Under the pieces are notes generated by a model that saw only the letters and a list, made by a program, of their open reading frames with translations, ran no database searches and had not been told where the DNA came from. The position numbers and the translations under genes were made by a program. Below, piece after piece: positions 23,266 through 31,835 of a stretch of DNA of 64,000 bases (positions within the stretch are counted from its first letter, which is position 1; every line of letters begins with the position of its first letter). The DNA is from Bacilli bacterium (GTDB taxonomy: Bacteria > Bacillota_I > Bacilli_A > RF39 > UBA660). The DNA is taken from assembly GCA_016293205.1 (NCBI GenBank), contig JAEDES010000004.1, forward strand, positions 12,966-76,965, given 5' to 3'.

Positions 23266-24134
23266 AATAAATATAGCACTCCCCCCATAATTAAGACATA
23301 TAATATAACGGTCCCAATCAATATCTTATCACCTAGTATTACTTCTATTGGATCTCCATGCGAATCCTTTTCAATATTAAGACTATATAATTGTAATATA
23401 ACTAATACTAATGGTACTGTCCAAAATAAGTAATCATTTCCTATTCTAGTGATTGTGGTAGGATCTACACACCACAATGTATAAGATACTACTGCTAAAG
23501 CTAAAGAAACATACATATTTTTATCTAAAAATTCTTTATTATATAGTTCTAGTACTTTTCTACTTTTTTCTCCATTTTTAATAATTTCGTTTCTTCTTTT
23601 ACCAAAACCTAAATAAAATGATCCAAAAATTATCATTAAATATAACCATTTCGATACTTCAATATCATTAACTATTCCACCATACATCACTCTAAATAAG
23701 AATCCTGAAACCAAAATAACAACATCAATTATTGGTATGTGTTTTAGCCATTTGCTATATAAGATATTTAATATTAAATACACTACTGGTATTATTGCAA
23801 TACCAATATTGTTATTTTTAATATAAGTAATTGTTATCATTGCTAACAATAGCAATGATAACACAAATATTATGTTATAAGCATTTTTTATACTTATAGC
23901 ACCTGATGCTAGTGGCCTATTCTTTTTTACAGGATGACTTCGATCCTTTTCTATATCATTAATGTCATTTATTATATATACAATTGATGATGTAAATGAA
24001 AATATAAAAAAAGCTATTGTTGTTGTTAAAAGATAATTTAAATTAAATATATTTTTACTAAAGAATATTGGTAAAAAAACTAGCCCATTTTTAAGCCAAT
24101 GCTTTACCCTAATTAGTTTAACGTATTTTTTCAT
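23262..24134 (-). CDS. UbiA-family prenyltransferase (decaprenyl-phosphate phosphoribosyltransferase-like)
   Basis: The protein of about 290 residues has eight to nine membrane helices. The start KYVKLIRVKHWLKNGLVFLPIFF is typical of the DPPR synthase (Rv3806c-like) branch of UbiA. The first Asp-rich motif is NDINDIEKDRSHPVKKNRPLASG and a second conserved region is DVVILVSGFLFRVMYGG. DPPR synthase transfers 5-phosphoribose from PRPP to polyprenyl phosphate; dephosphorylation then gives polyprenyl-phosphoryl-ribose, which can be epimerised to arabinose in actinobacteria. The HAD domain fused in the overlapping gene is a plausible phosphatase. No epimerase (DprE1/E2) is visible, so ribose is the likelier sugar. 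I chose ATG 24134, nine bases after GGAGG, over GTG 24140. Confidence 0.85.
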   Translation of the reverse strand: MKKYVKLIRVKHWLKNGLVFLPIFFSKNIFNLNYLLTTTIAFFIFSFTSSIVYIINDINDIEKDRSHPVKKNRPLASGAISIKNAYNIIFVLSLLLLAMITITYIKNNNIGIAIIPVVYLILNILYSKWLKHIPIIDVVILVSGFLFRVMYGGIVNDIEVSKWLYLMIIFGSFYLGFGKRRNEIIKNGEKSRKVLELYNKEFLDKNMYVSLALAVVSYTLWCVDPTTITRIGNDYLFWTVPLVLVILQLYSLNIEKDSHGDPIEVILGDKILIGTVILYVLIMGGVLYLL

Positions 24135-26817
24135 TTGCACTTACCTCCAGTCTGTTATGATACATAACTTTTTTATTTACTTCTGATAATTCTATTGCTC
24201 TTGTGTATCTAATTTTTTTATCATTCAAATTGTAATAAAATCCATATAGTTCGGGCTTAACTAATTTAACTTGTGGATTATCCATTTTTTGAAGTGTTTT
24301 TATGTCTCTTTCTACTTCAATAAAATATCTAATATGCAAATAATTGGTTGCAAAAAAAACTAATGTGTTTAATCCTATCGCTCCAATTATTAGTAATATA
24401 CCTACATATGAAATAATTTTGTTTTTAAAATATTTTACTGTAATTGTCGCTAATAAAATAGTTCCAATTACATATAAATACATTTGTGGTACATATCTTG
24501 CCCACCAATATTCACCTACTAATATCATAGAAATAATTATTGTTGCGATGGATAAAAAAACATATTTAATACTTTCTTTTTCATTCTTAACCAATTTAAT
24601 TAAACATATTATAAAAACTATTGTTGAAAATATAAATATTAATGCAAAAAATGGCCCGAACCCTGCTATTCTTACATCTGGTGAAAGTAATTCACTTATT
24701 TCACTTTTATATAGTTGAGTTGGTAACTTTAACTTTGGTTCTTTTCCACTGTCTTGTAATATGTTTTGCGTTTGTGAGAATAGTGACCAAATAAACTTTT
24801 GTGGTCGAGATATTTTACTGAATATAGCTGGTTGCATTGTTGTAATGATATCAACTTTATCTTTTCCTATTAATGGATACAACGGATTTATATGATCAAT
24901 GGTATTCTTTACATATGAATTGGCACCTACTAAAAATACTGCTATACCAAAAACAATAATGAAGTTTCTTGTTATTATTAAAAACTTGTTCCAAAAGTCT
25001 TTTTCTTTTAAATATTTAAATAACCAATAAAAATAGAACACTGCGGCAATTACTCCTGAATATAATAAACCAGTAAATTTTAAATTTACAAAAATGGAAG
25101 CGGTTGCTGCTATCATAAACCATATTAAATTATTTTGTTTTTTCATTGGATTTATTGTAAATAATAGTAACAATTCGATTGCAAATAATATTCCCATCAG
25201 ACTATCTAAATAATATGTAAATATTTGAGATAGTGTTATTGGATTTAGTGCAATTAATATAGATATTAATATTGAAAAGAACTTAGAAGTAACTTCTTTT
25301 AAAATATTATAAATTACTAATACTAGTACAATTGATAATAATAAAGTAATGCATTTTCCGCTTTCAATATTACCAGTCATACTATAAATAGCTGCTGCAC
25401 TAATCCAAGTTGCTTTTGGATAATGTTCCATCCACAAATCTAATCTAGTTTCTTTTTCAATTGGAATCACATTATTATTCGTTTTTTGAAAGTCTCTTAC
25501 ATCTTCATATAATGGATTCCATCCATTTTTTATAAACGCAATGGATGACTTATGATAGCTATTTCCGTCTTCTGTTAAATCATATGTATGATTATATATA
25601 AATGGTAATAATATCATCAATAGTAAGTAAATAATTGATATTATGAATTTGCTTTTTTTTGAATTATTACTCTTACAGATGTACATAATCATAGGTACAG
25701 CAATTGCTATAGTTTGAATAACAGGAAGCACTTTTGTAATACCTAATATTTGTAATACTGAATACACCGTTAGTACAATAAAAAAATATGATAATATCAT
25801 TGCACTTAACTGAAATGATGGTGATGTAGTTACGTTATTTATAATTTCGTCAATATTTTTTTTTGATGTTTTTTCTTTCTTAAAATGATAATAATTACAA
25901 TAAATCTTAGTTAATATTTTATTCTTTTCAATCGTTCTTTTTAATATACTTCTATTTTCATAATACTTATTATCTTTATAATCAGGTATATTTTTTTCCA
26001 TATATGAAAATGCTTCATTTATAAATCTATTTCCGATTTTGCTATCTTTTTGCACTCTTTGTTGAATTGTATAATTTGTTAAAATTCTTACAGTTAGTTT
26101 ATTCACAACTTCTGTTAATTCTTTATTTTTTTTAAAATTTTTTCTTATGATATCAACAATTTTTATAATATCAAATACTCTTTCATCTCTTATAGTTGTT
26201 TCACTATTACTATGAATAACATAATAGTGAAGATATTCATTTAACTTAGAGATTTTATTGGCATTTTTAATTATTTCAGTAACAAATGGTGTGTCTTCAT
26301 ATTTTAATTCTTCATTAAATCTTGTATTGTTTTTATCAATCAATTCTCTTTTTATTAGTTTATTACATGGCCCTAAATTGATATCTAACAATAGATTGGG
26401 ATTTTCTTTTAATGATGACGATTTAAAATTATTAATAGTAACTTCTTTTAATGTTTCTTCTACTCTATAAAAATCAAATACTACTAAATCAGATTTTTCT
26501 TTTAGTGCTTTATTATATAATTTTTCACAAGCATTAATATCTAAGTAATCATCACTATCTAAGAACATTAGATATTTACCCGTAGCTTTATCTATTCCAA
26601 AGTTTCTTGTTTTACCAATACCTTGATTTTTATTTTTAAAGTATTTAATTCTTTTATCTTTATAAGATTTTATTATATCTTCTGATGAATCTGTTGAACC
26701 ATCATTTATAAGAATAAATTCTAATTCCTTTTTTGTTTGATTTACTAATGAATCAATACATTTATTTAGATATTTTTCTGCGTTATAAATTGGAACAATA
26801 ATACTTATATCTTTCAT
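24118..26817 (-). CDS. GT2 glycosyltransferase fused to a GT-C-like membrane transferase
   Basis: The 899-residue protein starts with a complete GT2 domain (about 1-230): ISIIVPIYNAEKYLNKCIDSL, FILINDGSTDSS, GIGKTRNFGID, YLMFLDSDDYLD and KYEDTPFVTEI. A basic linker follows. Residues about 335-850 hold around twelve membrane helices with a large outside loop near 440-480 (GNSYHKSSIAFIKNGWNPLYED, then WMEHYPKATWISAAAIY), resembling GT-C transferases of the Dolichyl-phosphate-mannose type. A bifunctional enzyme could add one sugar inside with a nucleotide donor and another outside with a lipid donor, or the GT2 half could charge the lipid used by the GT-C half. Neither is shown. It overlaps the UbiA gene by 17 bases. 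Confidence 0.78.
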   Translation of the reverse strand: MKDISIIVPIYNAEKYLNKCIDSLVNQTKKELEFILINDGSTDSSEDIIKSYKDKRIKYFKNKNQGIGKTRNFGIDKATGKYLMFLDSDDYLDINACEKLYNKALKEKSDLVVFDFYRVEETLKEVTINNFKSSSLKENPNLLLDINLGPCNKLIKRELIDKNNTRFNEELKYEDTPFVTEIIKNANKISKLNEYLHYYVIHSNSETTIRDERVFDIIKIVDIIRKNFKKNKELTEVVNKLTVRILTNYTIQQRVQKDSKIGNRFINEAFSYMEKNIPDYKDNKYYENRSILKRTIEKNKILTKIYCNYYHFKKEKTSKKNIDEIINNVTTSPSFQLSAMILSYFFIVLTVYSVLQILGITKVLPVIQTIAIAVPMIMYICKSNNSKKSKFIISIIYLLLMILLPFIYNHTYDLTEDGNSYHKSSIAFIKNGWNPLYEDVRDFQKTNNNVIPIEKETRLDLWMEHYPKATWISAAAIYSMTGNIESGKCITLLLSIVLVLVIYNILKEVTSKFFSILISILIALNPITLSQIFTYYLDSLMGILFAIELLLLFTINPMKKQNNLIWFMIAATASIFVNLKFTGLLYSGVIAAVFYFYWLFKYLKEKDFWNKFLIITRNFIIVFGIAVFLVGANSYVKNTIDHINPLYPLIGKDKVDIITTMQPAIFSKISRPQKFIWSLFSQTQNILQDSGKEPKLKLPTQLYKSEISELLSPDVRIAGFGPFFALIFIFSTIVFIICLIKLVKNEKESIKYVFLSIATIIISMILVGEYWWARYVPQMYLYVIGTILLATITVKYFKNKIISYVGILLIIGAIGLNTLVFFATNYLHIRYFIEVERDIKTLQKMDNPQVKLVKPELYGFYYNLNDKKIRYTRAIELSEVNKKVMYHNRLEVSANEKIR

Positions 26818-26832
26818 AAGATCCCTACTTTC

Positions 26833-27753
26833 TTATTTAGTTAATTTATAAAATAACTTAGGTGAAATTTTTAAGAATTGTTTTTTTATTTTTCTTGGTA
26901 ATGTATCTACTAATAAGTTATCATATACTTTTTCTTCTTTTAATTTTTTCTTAAATTCTTTATAATCTTTCCCCTTTAATTCACATATCTTAAGAATAGC
27001 ACTGTTAGCAGCAAAGCTTTTAAATACTTTTGAATCTAATTTTGTTTTATTTATTTCTGATACTAAATATTTATAATGTTCAAACATATCAGATACTTTT
27101 TTCTTTACTTTGTCATAATCCTTATTGTTCATTGTACTCATAGGTCTTTGAACATAGTTATATCCAATATATTCAATACTATTAACTACATTAGCTTTTA
27201 TAATTATTAATGGAATTAATCCATAGTCTTCATGAACCATACCTTGCTTAAACGCAAATTTATTTTTATTCCAGTAATCTCTTTTAATAGCATATGGACA
27301 AGCAGCATCTACAATACGATATTTACATATTTCGGTGAAGGCATCTACTCCATTTAAACCTGAGAATCCTTTTTCATTATGTTCTAAGATGCCATCTTGC
27401 CCTTCGTAAATTTCTTGCATTTGGAATCTTACAACATCTGGATTATTTTTAAGACTTTTATTAATTTCTTTTAATAAATCTTTTCTCCAATAATCATCTG
27501 AATCTAAAAATATTAAATATTCTCCTGATGCTTTTTTTATTCCATTATTTCTAGCTGCACTTTGTCCTTGATTTTTTTGTTCTATTATTTTTACATCATA
27601 TTTTTTTACAATATCCATGCTATTATCTGGTGTCCCATCATTAACAACAATTACTTCAAAGTCTTTATATGTCTGATTAAAAACACTATCAAGACATTTC
27701 TTAATATATTTTTCCACGTTATATACTGGAATAATTATACTGAACTTTGGCAT
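26833..27753 (-). CDS. GT2 glycosyltransferase
   Basis: A 306-residue soluble family 2 transferase. It shows FSIIIPVYNVEKYIKKCLDSVFNQTYKDFEVIVVNDGTPDNS, NQGQSAARNNGI, the metal site YLIFLDSDDYW, and an acidic MVHEDYGLIPLI block that often holds the catalytic base. It is about 60% of the way through a polycistronic unit, overlapping the upstream Wzy/GT4 gene by one base and preceding the GT2/GT-C fusion by 15 bases. Its N-terminal half closely resembles that of the adjacent fusion protein, suggesting duplication. Donor sugar unknown. Confidence 0.88.
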   Translation of the reverse strand: MPKFSIIIPVYNVEKYIKKCLDSVFNQTYKDFEVIVVNDGTPDNSMDIVKKYDVKIIEQKNQGQSAARNNGIKKASGEYLIFLDSDDYWRKDLLKEINKSLKNNPDVVRFQMQEIYEGQDGILEHNEKGFSGLNGVDAFTEICKYRIVDAACPYAIKRDYWNKNKFAFKQGMVHEDYGLIPLIIIKANVVNSIEYIGYNYVQRPMSTMNNKDYDKVKKKVSDMFEHYKYLVSEINKTKLDSKVFKSFAANSAILKICELKGKDYKEFKKKLKEEKVYDNLLVDTLPRKIKKQFLKISPKLFYKLTK

Positions 27754-30065
27754 TATATCACCTCATCAAACATTTCTTCAAATTTTAACATTTTTTTATT
27801 TTGAACTTTATTTAAGTCAATTGATTTTACTTTACTATTTTTATTTAAAATTTCTTTTACTTCTTCTACCATTTTCTTTTCATCTTTAGATACTATAAAA
27901 GCATAATCTTTTCCCATATTTATTGCATCATCAGATACATCAATTGTTGTAATAATTTTCTTATTTAGAACAATTGCCTCTAGATATGTTACTGGGAATC
28001 CTTCATAGTCAGATGTTAAAATAATGTAATCTGCTTGTTTCATATATGGATATGGATTTGATTTTTTTCCAAAAAACGTTACTCTAGAAGTAATTTTATT
28101 TTTCTTTGTATATTCCTCATACATCTTTCTATCTGGTCCATCTCCAATAATCCATAGTTCCATATTTTTTATTTCTTTTACTAGGTTTAATGCTCTAGTA
28201 AGTTTTTTAGAATGATCTTCTAATCTTCCTACAAATACAAATAATTTATGATTATTATTTTTCTTTATATCAATTTCCTCTTTACTTGTTATCTTTATTG
28301 AGTCTATATCTATAAAGTTATTAATTGTTATTGATTTTTCAATCATATTCGGATAATATTCTAAAAAGTCATTTTTTGATTCATTTGATACAAATATAAG
28401 TCTTTTGAATTTTTCGATATTTCTCGTATCAAAGAATTGTCTAAATTCTTTTTCATCTTTATAAATATATGTATAGTTACTATGAACATAGAAGGCATTA
28501 TTTTTTGATGAAACTAGTGCTAATTTGTTAGCACTGTAACTATAAGTTGCATAACAACAACTAAAGTCATAGTTTTGATAATTTAAAATAGTATATATTA
28601 ACTTTCTATACATATTTGTAACTTTTCTAATAATTACATTTTTGTGATTTGAAACTTTTAATTCAGTTATATTTGCTTTAGAAATAATCTTTGGTAAGAA
28701 TATACCTTTCTTTTCTTCTAATACTACATCAACATTATATTTGTCATAATTAATTCTATTTAATAAATTTACTAAAGCTTTTTCTATTCCGCCTATATCA
28801 AAATTTACTGCAGCAAACATTAAATCTTTTTTATTTCTTTTTGCTAACATAACAATAATTACTGCTGCTATAAAGCTAACTGCTGGACCTGTAATTATAT
28901 GACCTGTAAACATTGATAATATAATTATTAATAGTAATGAAACTAATCTCATGCATCTATTAAAATCAGTTTTTTGTTTATCTTTTAAAACATTAAATAA
29001 TACATAAACATAAATTCCAAAGTATAAGATAAACCCAATAAAACCATGTGAATAATATATATCAAAATAATCCATTTCTACTGCTTTTTGTAATTTATTG
29101 TCTTGTGTATATCCAATTCCAAATATTTTTTCATATACCGAAGAATCTTTGTATAGTTCATTTTTATCTTCTAAAAAAGTTAATCTCTGACTAAATATAA
29201 AATGATCAATTAATTCATATTCAGTGAATACTTCAAATACATTATCAACTTCAAGAAAGTCTAAATGTACTTCAATATTTTTATAAAAATTTGTTTTTGG
29301 TAAAACTAACATTAAACTGATAAATCCAATAATTATTAATACTAAAGAATATACAATTGGCTTATATGTTTTTTTCTTTATACAATGATAAAAATAATAC
29401 ATAAATATTGTTCCAAGAGTTATACATAACGATAATAAAGGTGTTTTTGTACCCATCATTAGTATTACTACAAGGAATATAATTAACATTAATGTTTTCA
29501 TTAGATATTTATTTTTTCCAGCTAAAAGAATAAACATAAATGGTGTTAATAAAGAAATAATTCCACTTATTTCATTTGCAGAGTTATAAAAACCTAATGT
29601 CCCGGCTTTTGTAATTTCATATGTTTTAAATCCGAAGTTAAATATTGTTGGAATAAATATACATATTAAATAAGTAAATAATGTTACTACTAAAGTTAAA
29701 TTATTAATTTTAATTTTATCTCTTAATTCATATAATGAAATTAAAATAATAGGAAAATAGAAAGCTTTTACTAAACCTTGTATTTCTGCAAAATAACTTC
29801 CATCTTTATAAATAATAATTCCAATCAAATAAAGTATGGAGTAAAAGATAATACTTATATATACCCATAAACTTAATTTCTTTTTAAAGACAAATGTTGT
29901 TACATACATAATTAGTGCTAAAAATAATATTCTAATTATAATTCCTACTGTTATGTTGAAATCAAATAGGTTTACACATAATCCTGTTATTAAATCCAAT
30001 ATTGGTTGTAAAAGTATAAAGAAACTTACAATCTTACTTATATTTTTTTCAAGAAATTTATTCAT
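27753..30065 (-). CDS. Wzy/O-antigen-ligase-like membrane protein fused to a GT4 glycosyltransferase
   Basis: Residues about 1-415 form ten to twelve membrane helices with the pattern of the O-antigen polymerase/ligase group: GFYNSANEISGIISLLTPFMF, MMGTKTPLLSL, a large outside loop at about 255-330, and YYSHGFIGFILYFGIYVYVL. Residues about 418-765 are a GT4 enzyme: FAAVNFDIGGIEKALVNLLNRI, a loop with YVHSNYTYIYKDEKEF, LFVFVGRLEDHSKKLTRALNLVKEI, LWIIGDGPDRKMYE, FFGKKSNPYPYMKQADYIILTSDYEGFPVTYLEAIVLNKKII (the family EGFP...E element). Polymerase and glycosyltransferase are normally separate proteins. The gene is the first of the 21.2-30 kb operon and has a strong promoter. Confidence 0.82.
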   Translation of the reverse strand: MNKFLEKNISKIVSFFILLQPILDLITGLCVNLFDFNITVGIIIRILFLALIMYVTTFVFKKKLSLWVYISIIFYSILYLIGIIIYKDGSYFAEIQGLVKAFYFPIILISLYELRDKIKINNLTLVVTLFTYLICIFIPTIFNFGFKTYEITKAGTLGFYNSANEISGIISLLTPFMFILLAGKNKYLMKTLMLIIFLVVILMMGTKTPLLSLCITLGTIFMYYFYHCIKKKTYKPIVYSLVLIIIGFISLMLVLPKTNFYKNIEVHLDFLEVDNVFEVFTEYELIDHFIFSQRLTFLEDKNELYKDSSVYEKIFGIGYTQDNKLQKAVEMDYFDIYYSHGFIGFILYFGIYVYVLFNVLKDKQKTDFNRCMRLVSLLLIIILSMFTGHIITGPAVSFIAAVIIVMLAKRNKKDLMFAAVNFDIGGIEKALVNLLNRINYDKYNVDVVLEEKKGIFLPKIISKANITELKVSNHKNVIIRKVTNMYRKLIYTILNYQNYDFSCCYATYSYSANKLALVSSKNNAFYVHSNYTYIYKDEKEFRQFFDTRNIEKFKRLIFVSNESKNDFLEYYPNMIEKSITINNFIDIDSIKITSKEEIDIKKNNNHKLFVFVGRLEDHSKKLTRALNLVKEIKNMELWIIGDGPDRKMYEEYTKKNKITSRVTFFGKKSNPYPYMKQADYIILTSDYEGFPVTYLEAIVLNKKIITTIDVSDDAINMGKDYAFIVSKDEKKMVEEVKEILNKNSKVKSIDLNKVQNKKMLKFEEMFDEVI

Positions 30066-30103
30066 CTACTCCACCCTCTAAAAAAAAGCATTTTCCTTTT
30101 TTT

Positions 30104-30132
30104 ATTATATCATTTATGAAATTACTTGTAAA
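30104..30132 (-). promoter_or_regulatory. Promoter of the 21.2-30 kb glycosyltransferase operon
   Basis: TTTACA (plus 30127-30132), 17-base spacer ending TGA, TATAAT (plus 30104-30109). The leader also contains A8G/CT7 (30080-30103), which could form a short AT hairpin before GGGTGGAG. Confidence 0.8.
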
Positions 30133-30135
30133 ACA

Positions 30136-30166
30136 ATAATAGTTCATATCAGTTGATATGAACTAT
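30136..30166 (-). terminator. Terminator of the GtrII-like gene
   Basis: ATAGTTCATATCA (30139-30151) and TGATATGAACTAT (30154-30166) are perfectly complementary. On the minus strand a T-rich tail (TATTGTTTT) follows. It overlaps the TAG stop at 30163-30165. Confidence 0.75.
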
Positions 30167-31698
30167 CCTAACTTAACAACTAGAATATCATCTATATATT
30201 TAATACTTCCTTTATTTGGATATACTGGCATATTATTAATTTCCCATTGTTCTATTTTATCTAAATATGGATTCTCTATTATATTTATATTAGCATATTG
30301 AAACATTTTAAGATAATAGTCATAGCGACCATATTCTCCTACATATAAAGAAAAATCTTCTCCTGCGCCGGTTATTCTTCTTAGATTATCTGTTGCATTG
30401 TTAAATTCTATATTCATATTAGGGGACCCCTCTATGACAACTTTTGTTTTATTTGGAATATAGTCCTCAAAACTTTCAATACTATATATTACTCTATTCA
30501 TATAGCTTTGCGTTTTTTCCTCAGCTATTTCTTTCATCATATATAAAGTGTTTGCCATTCTTACATTTCCTAATAAAATTATTGTTATAAGAGTAATACT
30601 TATCATCTTCAGTTTGTTATGTTTTTTATTATCAAAAATATATATTAATATAATAAATAAATTAGTTAACCACAAAGAGTAATGCATTAAATCATGACTC
30701 ATACCATTTGTTAGTATTCTTGATATGTTCATTGAAAATGGTAGTAAAAAGATTAATAATAATATTAGTATTTTTTCTTTTACTTTTATATTTTTGCTAA
30801 ATACTTTACTTAAAATTATATATCCCGCTCCAACTATTAATACTATATTAATTAGTATTGTAATGATATCTGGATATAATGATGCTGGATAAATTATCGT
30901 TTTAATAGTATATAAATAACATAAAATTGTCTCTCTAATTATTTCAATCAAAGACATTTTGAATATAGTATCTAAAGAGTTATATGTTCCAGATGTTACA
31001 CTTTTTTTAAATATAATTGGAATTAATTTTAATATTATAATATATATTAATCCTGCTAGAATAATCATTAATATTGCTCTTAACCCATTATTAAATACTG
31101 TTTTAAAATCTTCTTTTTTCAATAAATCTATTATTGAAACTATCATTATTAATGATATAGCCATGGATAAATAACTCTGATATAAACCTAGCGATATAAA
31201 TAATGGTATTGTTCCATATAGATACCCTTTTTTATGTTTTCTCCATAAAAATACAGCAATGACTGATGACATCATTGCAAACATATCAACATCCATATCT
31301 TCAATAAACACTCCGCATAAACTTATCATCGTAACATTTGCAACTAAAATACCTGGAGTTATAATTTTCATAATATGATTATCTTTATCAATATCAAATA
31401 TTTTTAATATTAATATACTGGATATTGCAATATAGATTAACGATATAATTCCAATTAACCAAGGAACAACTAATATTCCTCTTGTTAGATATATATATGT
31501 TGGATATAATATTCGTCCTAGCGATATTTTCCAATCAATTAGTCCATCATTTATAATCGATTCCATAAGTGAGTCATGTGACAATGCACTATTTGCAAAC
31601 ATAAATCCATGGGTTATTATTCCCCATATAAATGTAATTATAAATATTGTTATTATATAATTCTTTTCTTTTTTAATATAATTAAGTGCTTCTTTCAT
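30163..31698 (-). CDS. GtrII-like (glucosyl transferase GtrII family) membrane protein
   Basis: The product of about 511 residues has around ten membrane helices and a C-terminal outside domain (about 400-511). The N-terminal loop SALSHDSLMESIINDGLIDWKISLGRILYPTYIYLTRGILVVPWLIGIISLIYIAISSIL matches the GtrII family pattern: an acidic HD/D motif, then GR, then a PWLIG helix. GtrII proteins are bacteriophage- or host-encoded transferases that take glucose from undecaprenyl-phosphate-glucose and attach it to O-antigen outside the membrane. A GtrB-like charging enzyme at 20.1 kb could supply the donor. I chose ATG 31698, seven bases after AAGGAG, over an ATG-less start at 31719. It is a single-gene unit. 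Confidence 0.78.
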   Translation of the reverse strand: MKEALNYIKKEKNYIITIFIITFIWGIITHGFMFANSALSHDSLMESIINDGLIDWKISLGRILYPTYIYLTRGILVVPWLIGIISLIYIAISSILILKIFDIDKDNHIMKIITPGILVANVTMISLCGVFIEDMDVDMFAMMSSVIAVFLWRKHKKGYLYGTIPLFISLGLYQSYLSMAISLIMIVSIIDLLKKEDFKTVFNNGLRAILMIILAGLIYIIILKLIPIIFKKSVTSGTYNSLDTIFKMSLIEIIRETILCYLYTIKTIIYPASLYPDIITILINIVLIVGAGYIILSKVFSKNIKVKEKILILLLIFLLPFSMNISRILTNGMSHDLMHYSLWLTNLFIILIYIFDNKKHNKLKMISITLITIILLGNVRMANTLYMMKEIAEEKTQSYMNRVIYSIESFEDYIPNKTKVVIEGSPNMNIEFNNATDNLRRITGAGEDFSLYVGEYGRYDYYLKMFQYANINIIENPYLDKIEQWEINNMPVYPNKGSIKYIDDILVVKLG

Positions 31699-31717
31699 AA
31701 GTATACTCCTTATATAC

Positions 31718-31745
31718 ATTATAACATTATTATTTTCTTTGTAAA
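31718..31745 (-). promoter_or_regulatory. Promoter of the GtrII-like gene
   Basis: TTTACA (plus 31740-31745), 16-base spacer, TATAAT (plus 31718-31723). It is divergent from the PASTA gene. Confidence 0.75.
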
Positions 31746-31794
31746 CTTTTGTGTAACTTATAGTGTTTATATTTATATTTTTTTCTTCTTATTA

Positions 31795-31800
31795 TATAAT
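31795..31800 (+). promoter_or_regulatory. Probable -10 element of the PASTA-protein gene
   Basis: TATAAT lies 35 bases before the ATG at 31836, followed by GAGGTG as ribosome binding site. No convincing -35 is seen in the T-rich upstream DNA. Confidence 0.4.
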
Positions 31801-31835
31801 GATATTAGTAAAAATATATAAGATTGAGGTGAAAC

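Noticed and set aside
30080..30103. A terminator or attenuator in the leader of the Wzy/GT4 gene
   Set aside because: The A8G/CT7 hairpin has only A-T pairs plus one G-C and is likely too weak; kept only as a note in the promoter entry.
7500..31700. Horizontal transfer of the polysaccharide locus by a mobile element
   Set aside because: Base composition looks like the flanks by eye and no transposase, integrase or terminal repeats were seen. A composition scan could reopen the question.
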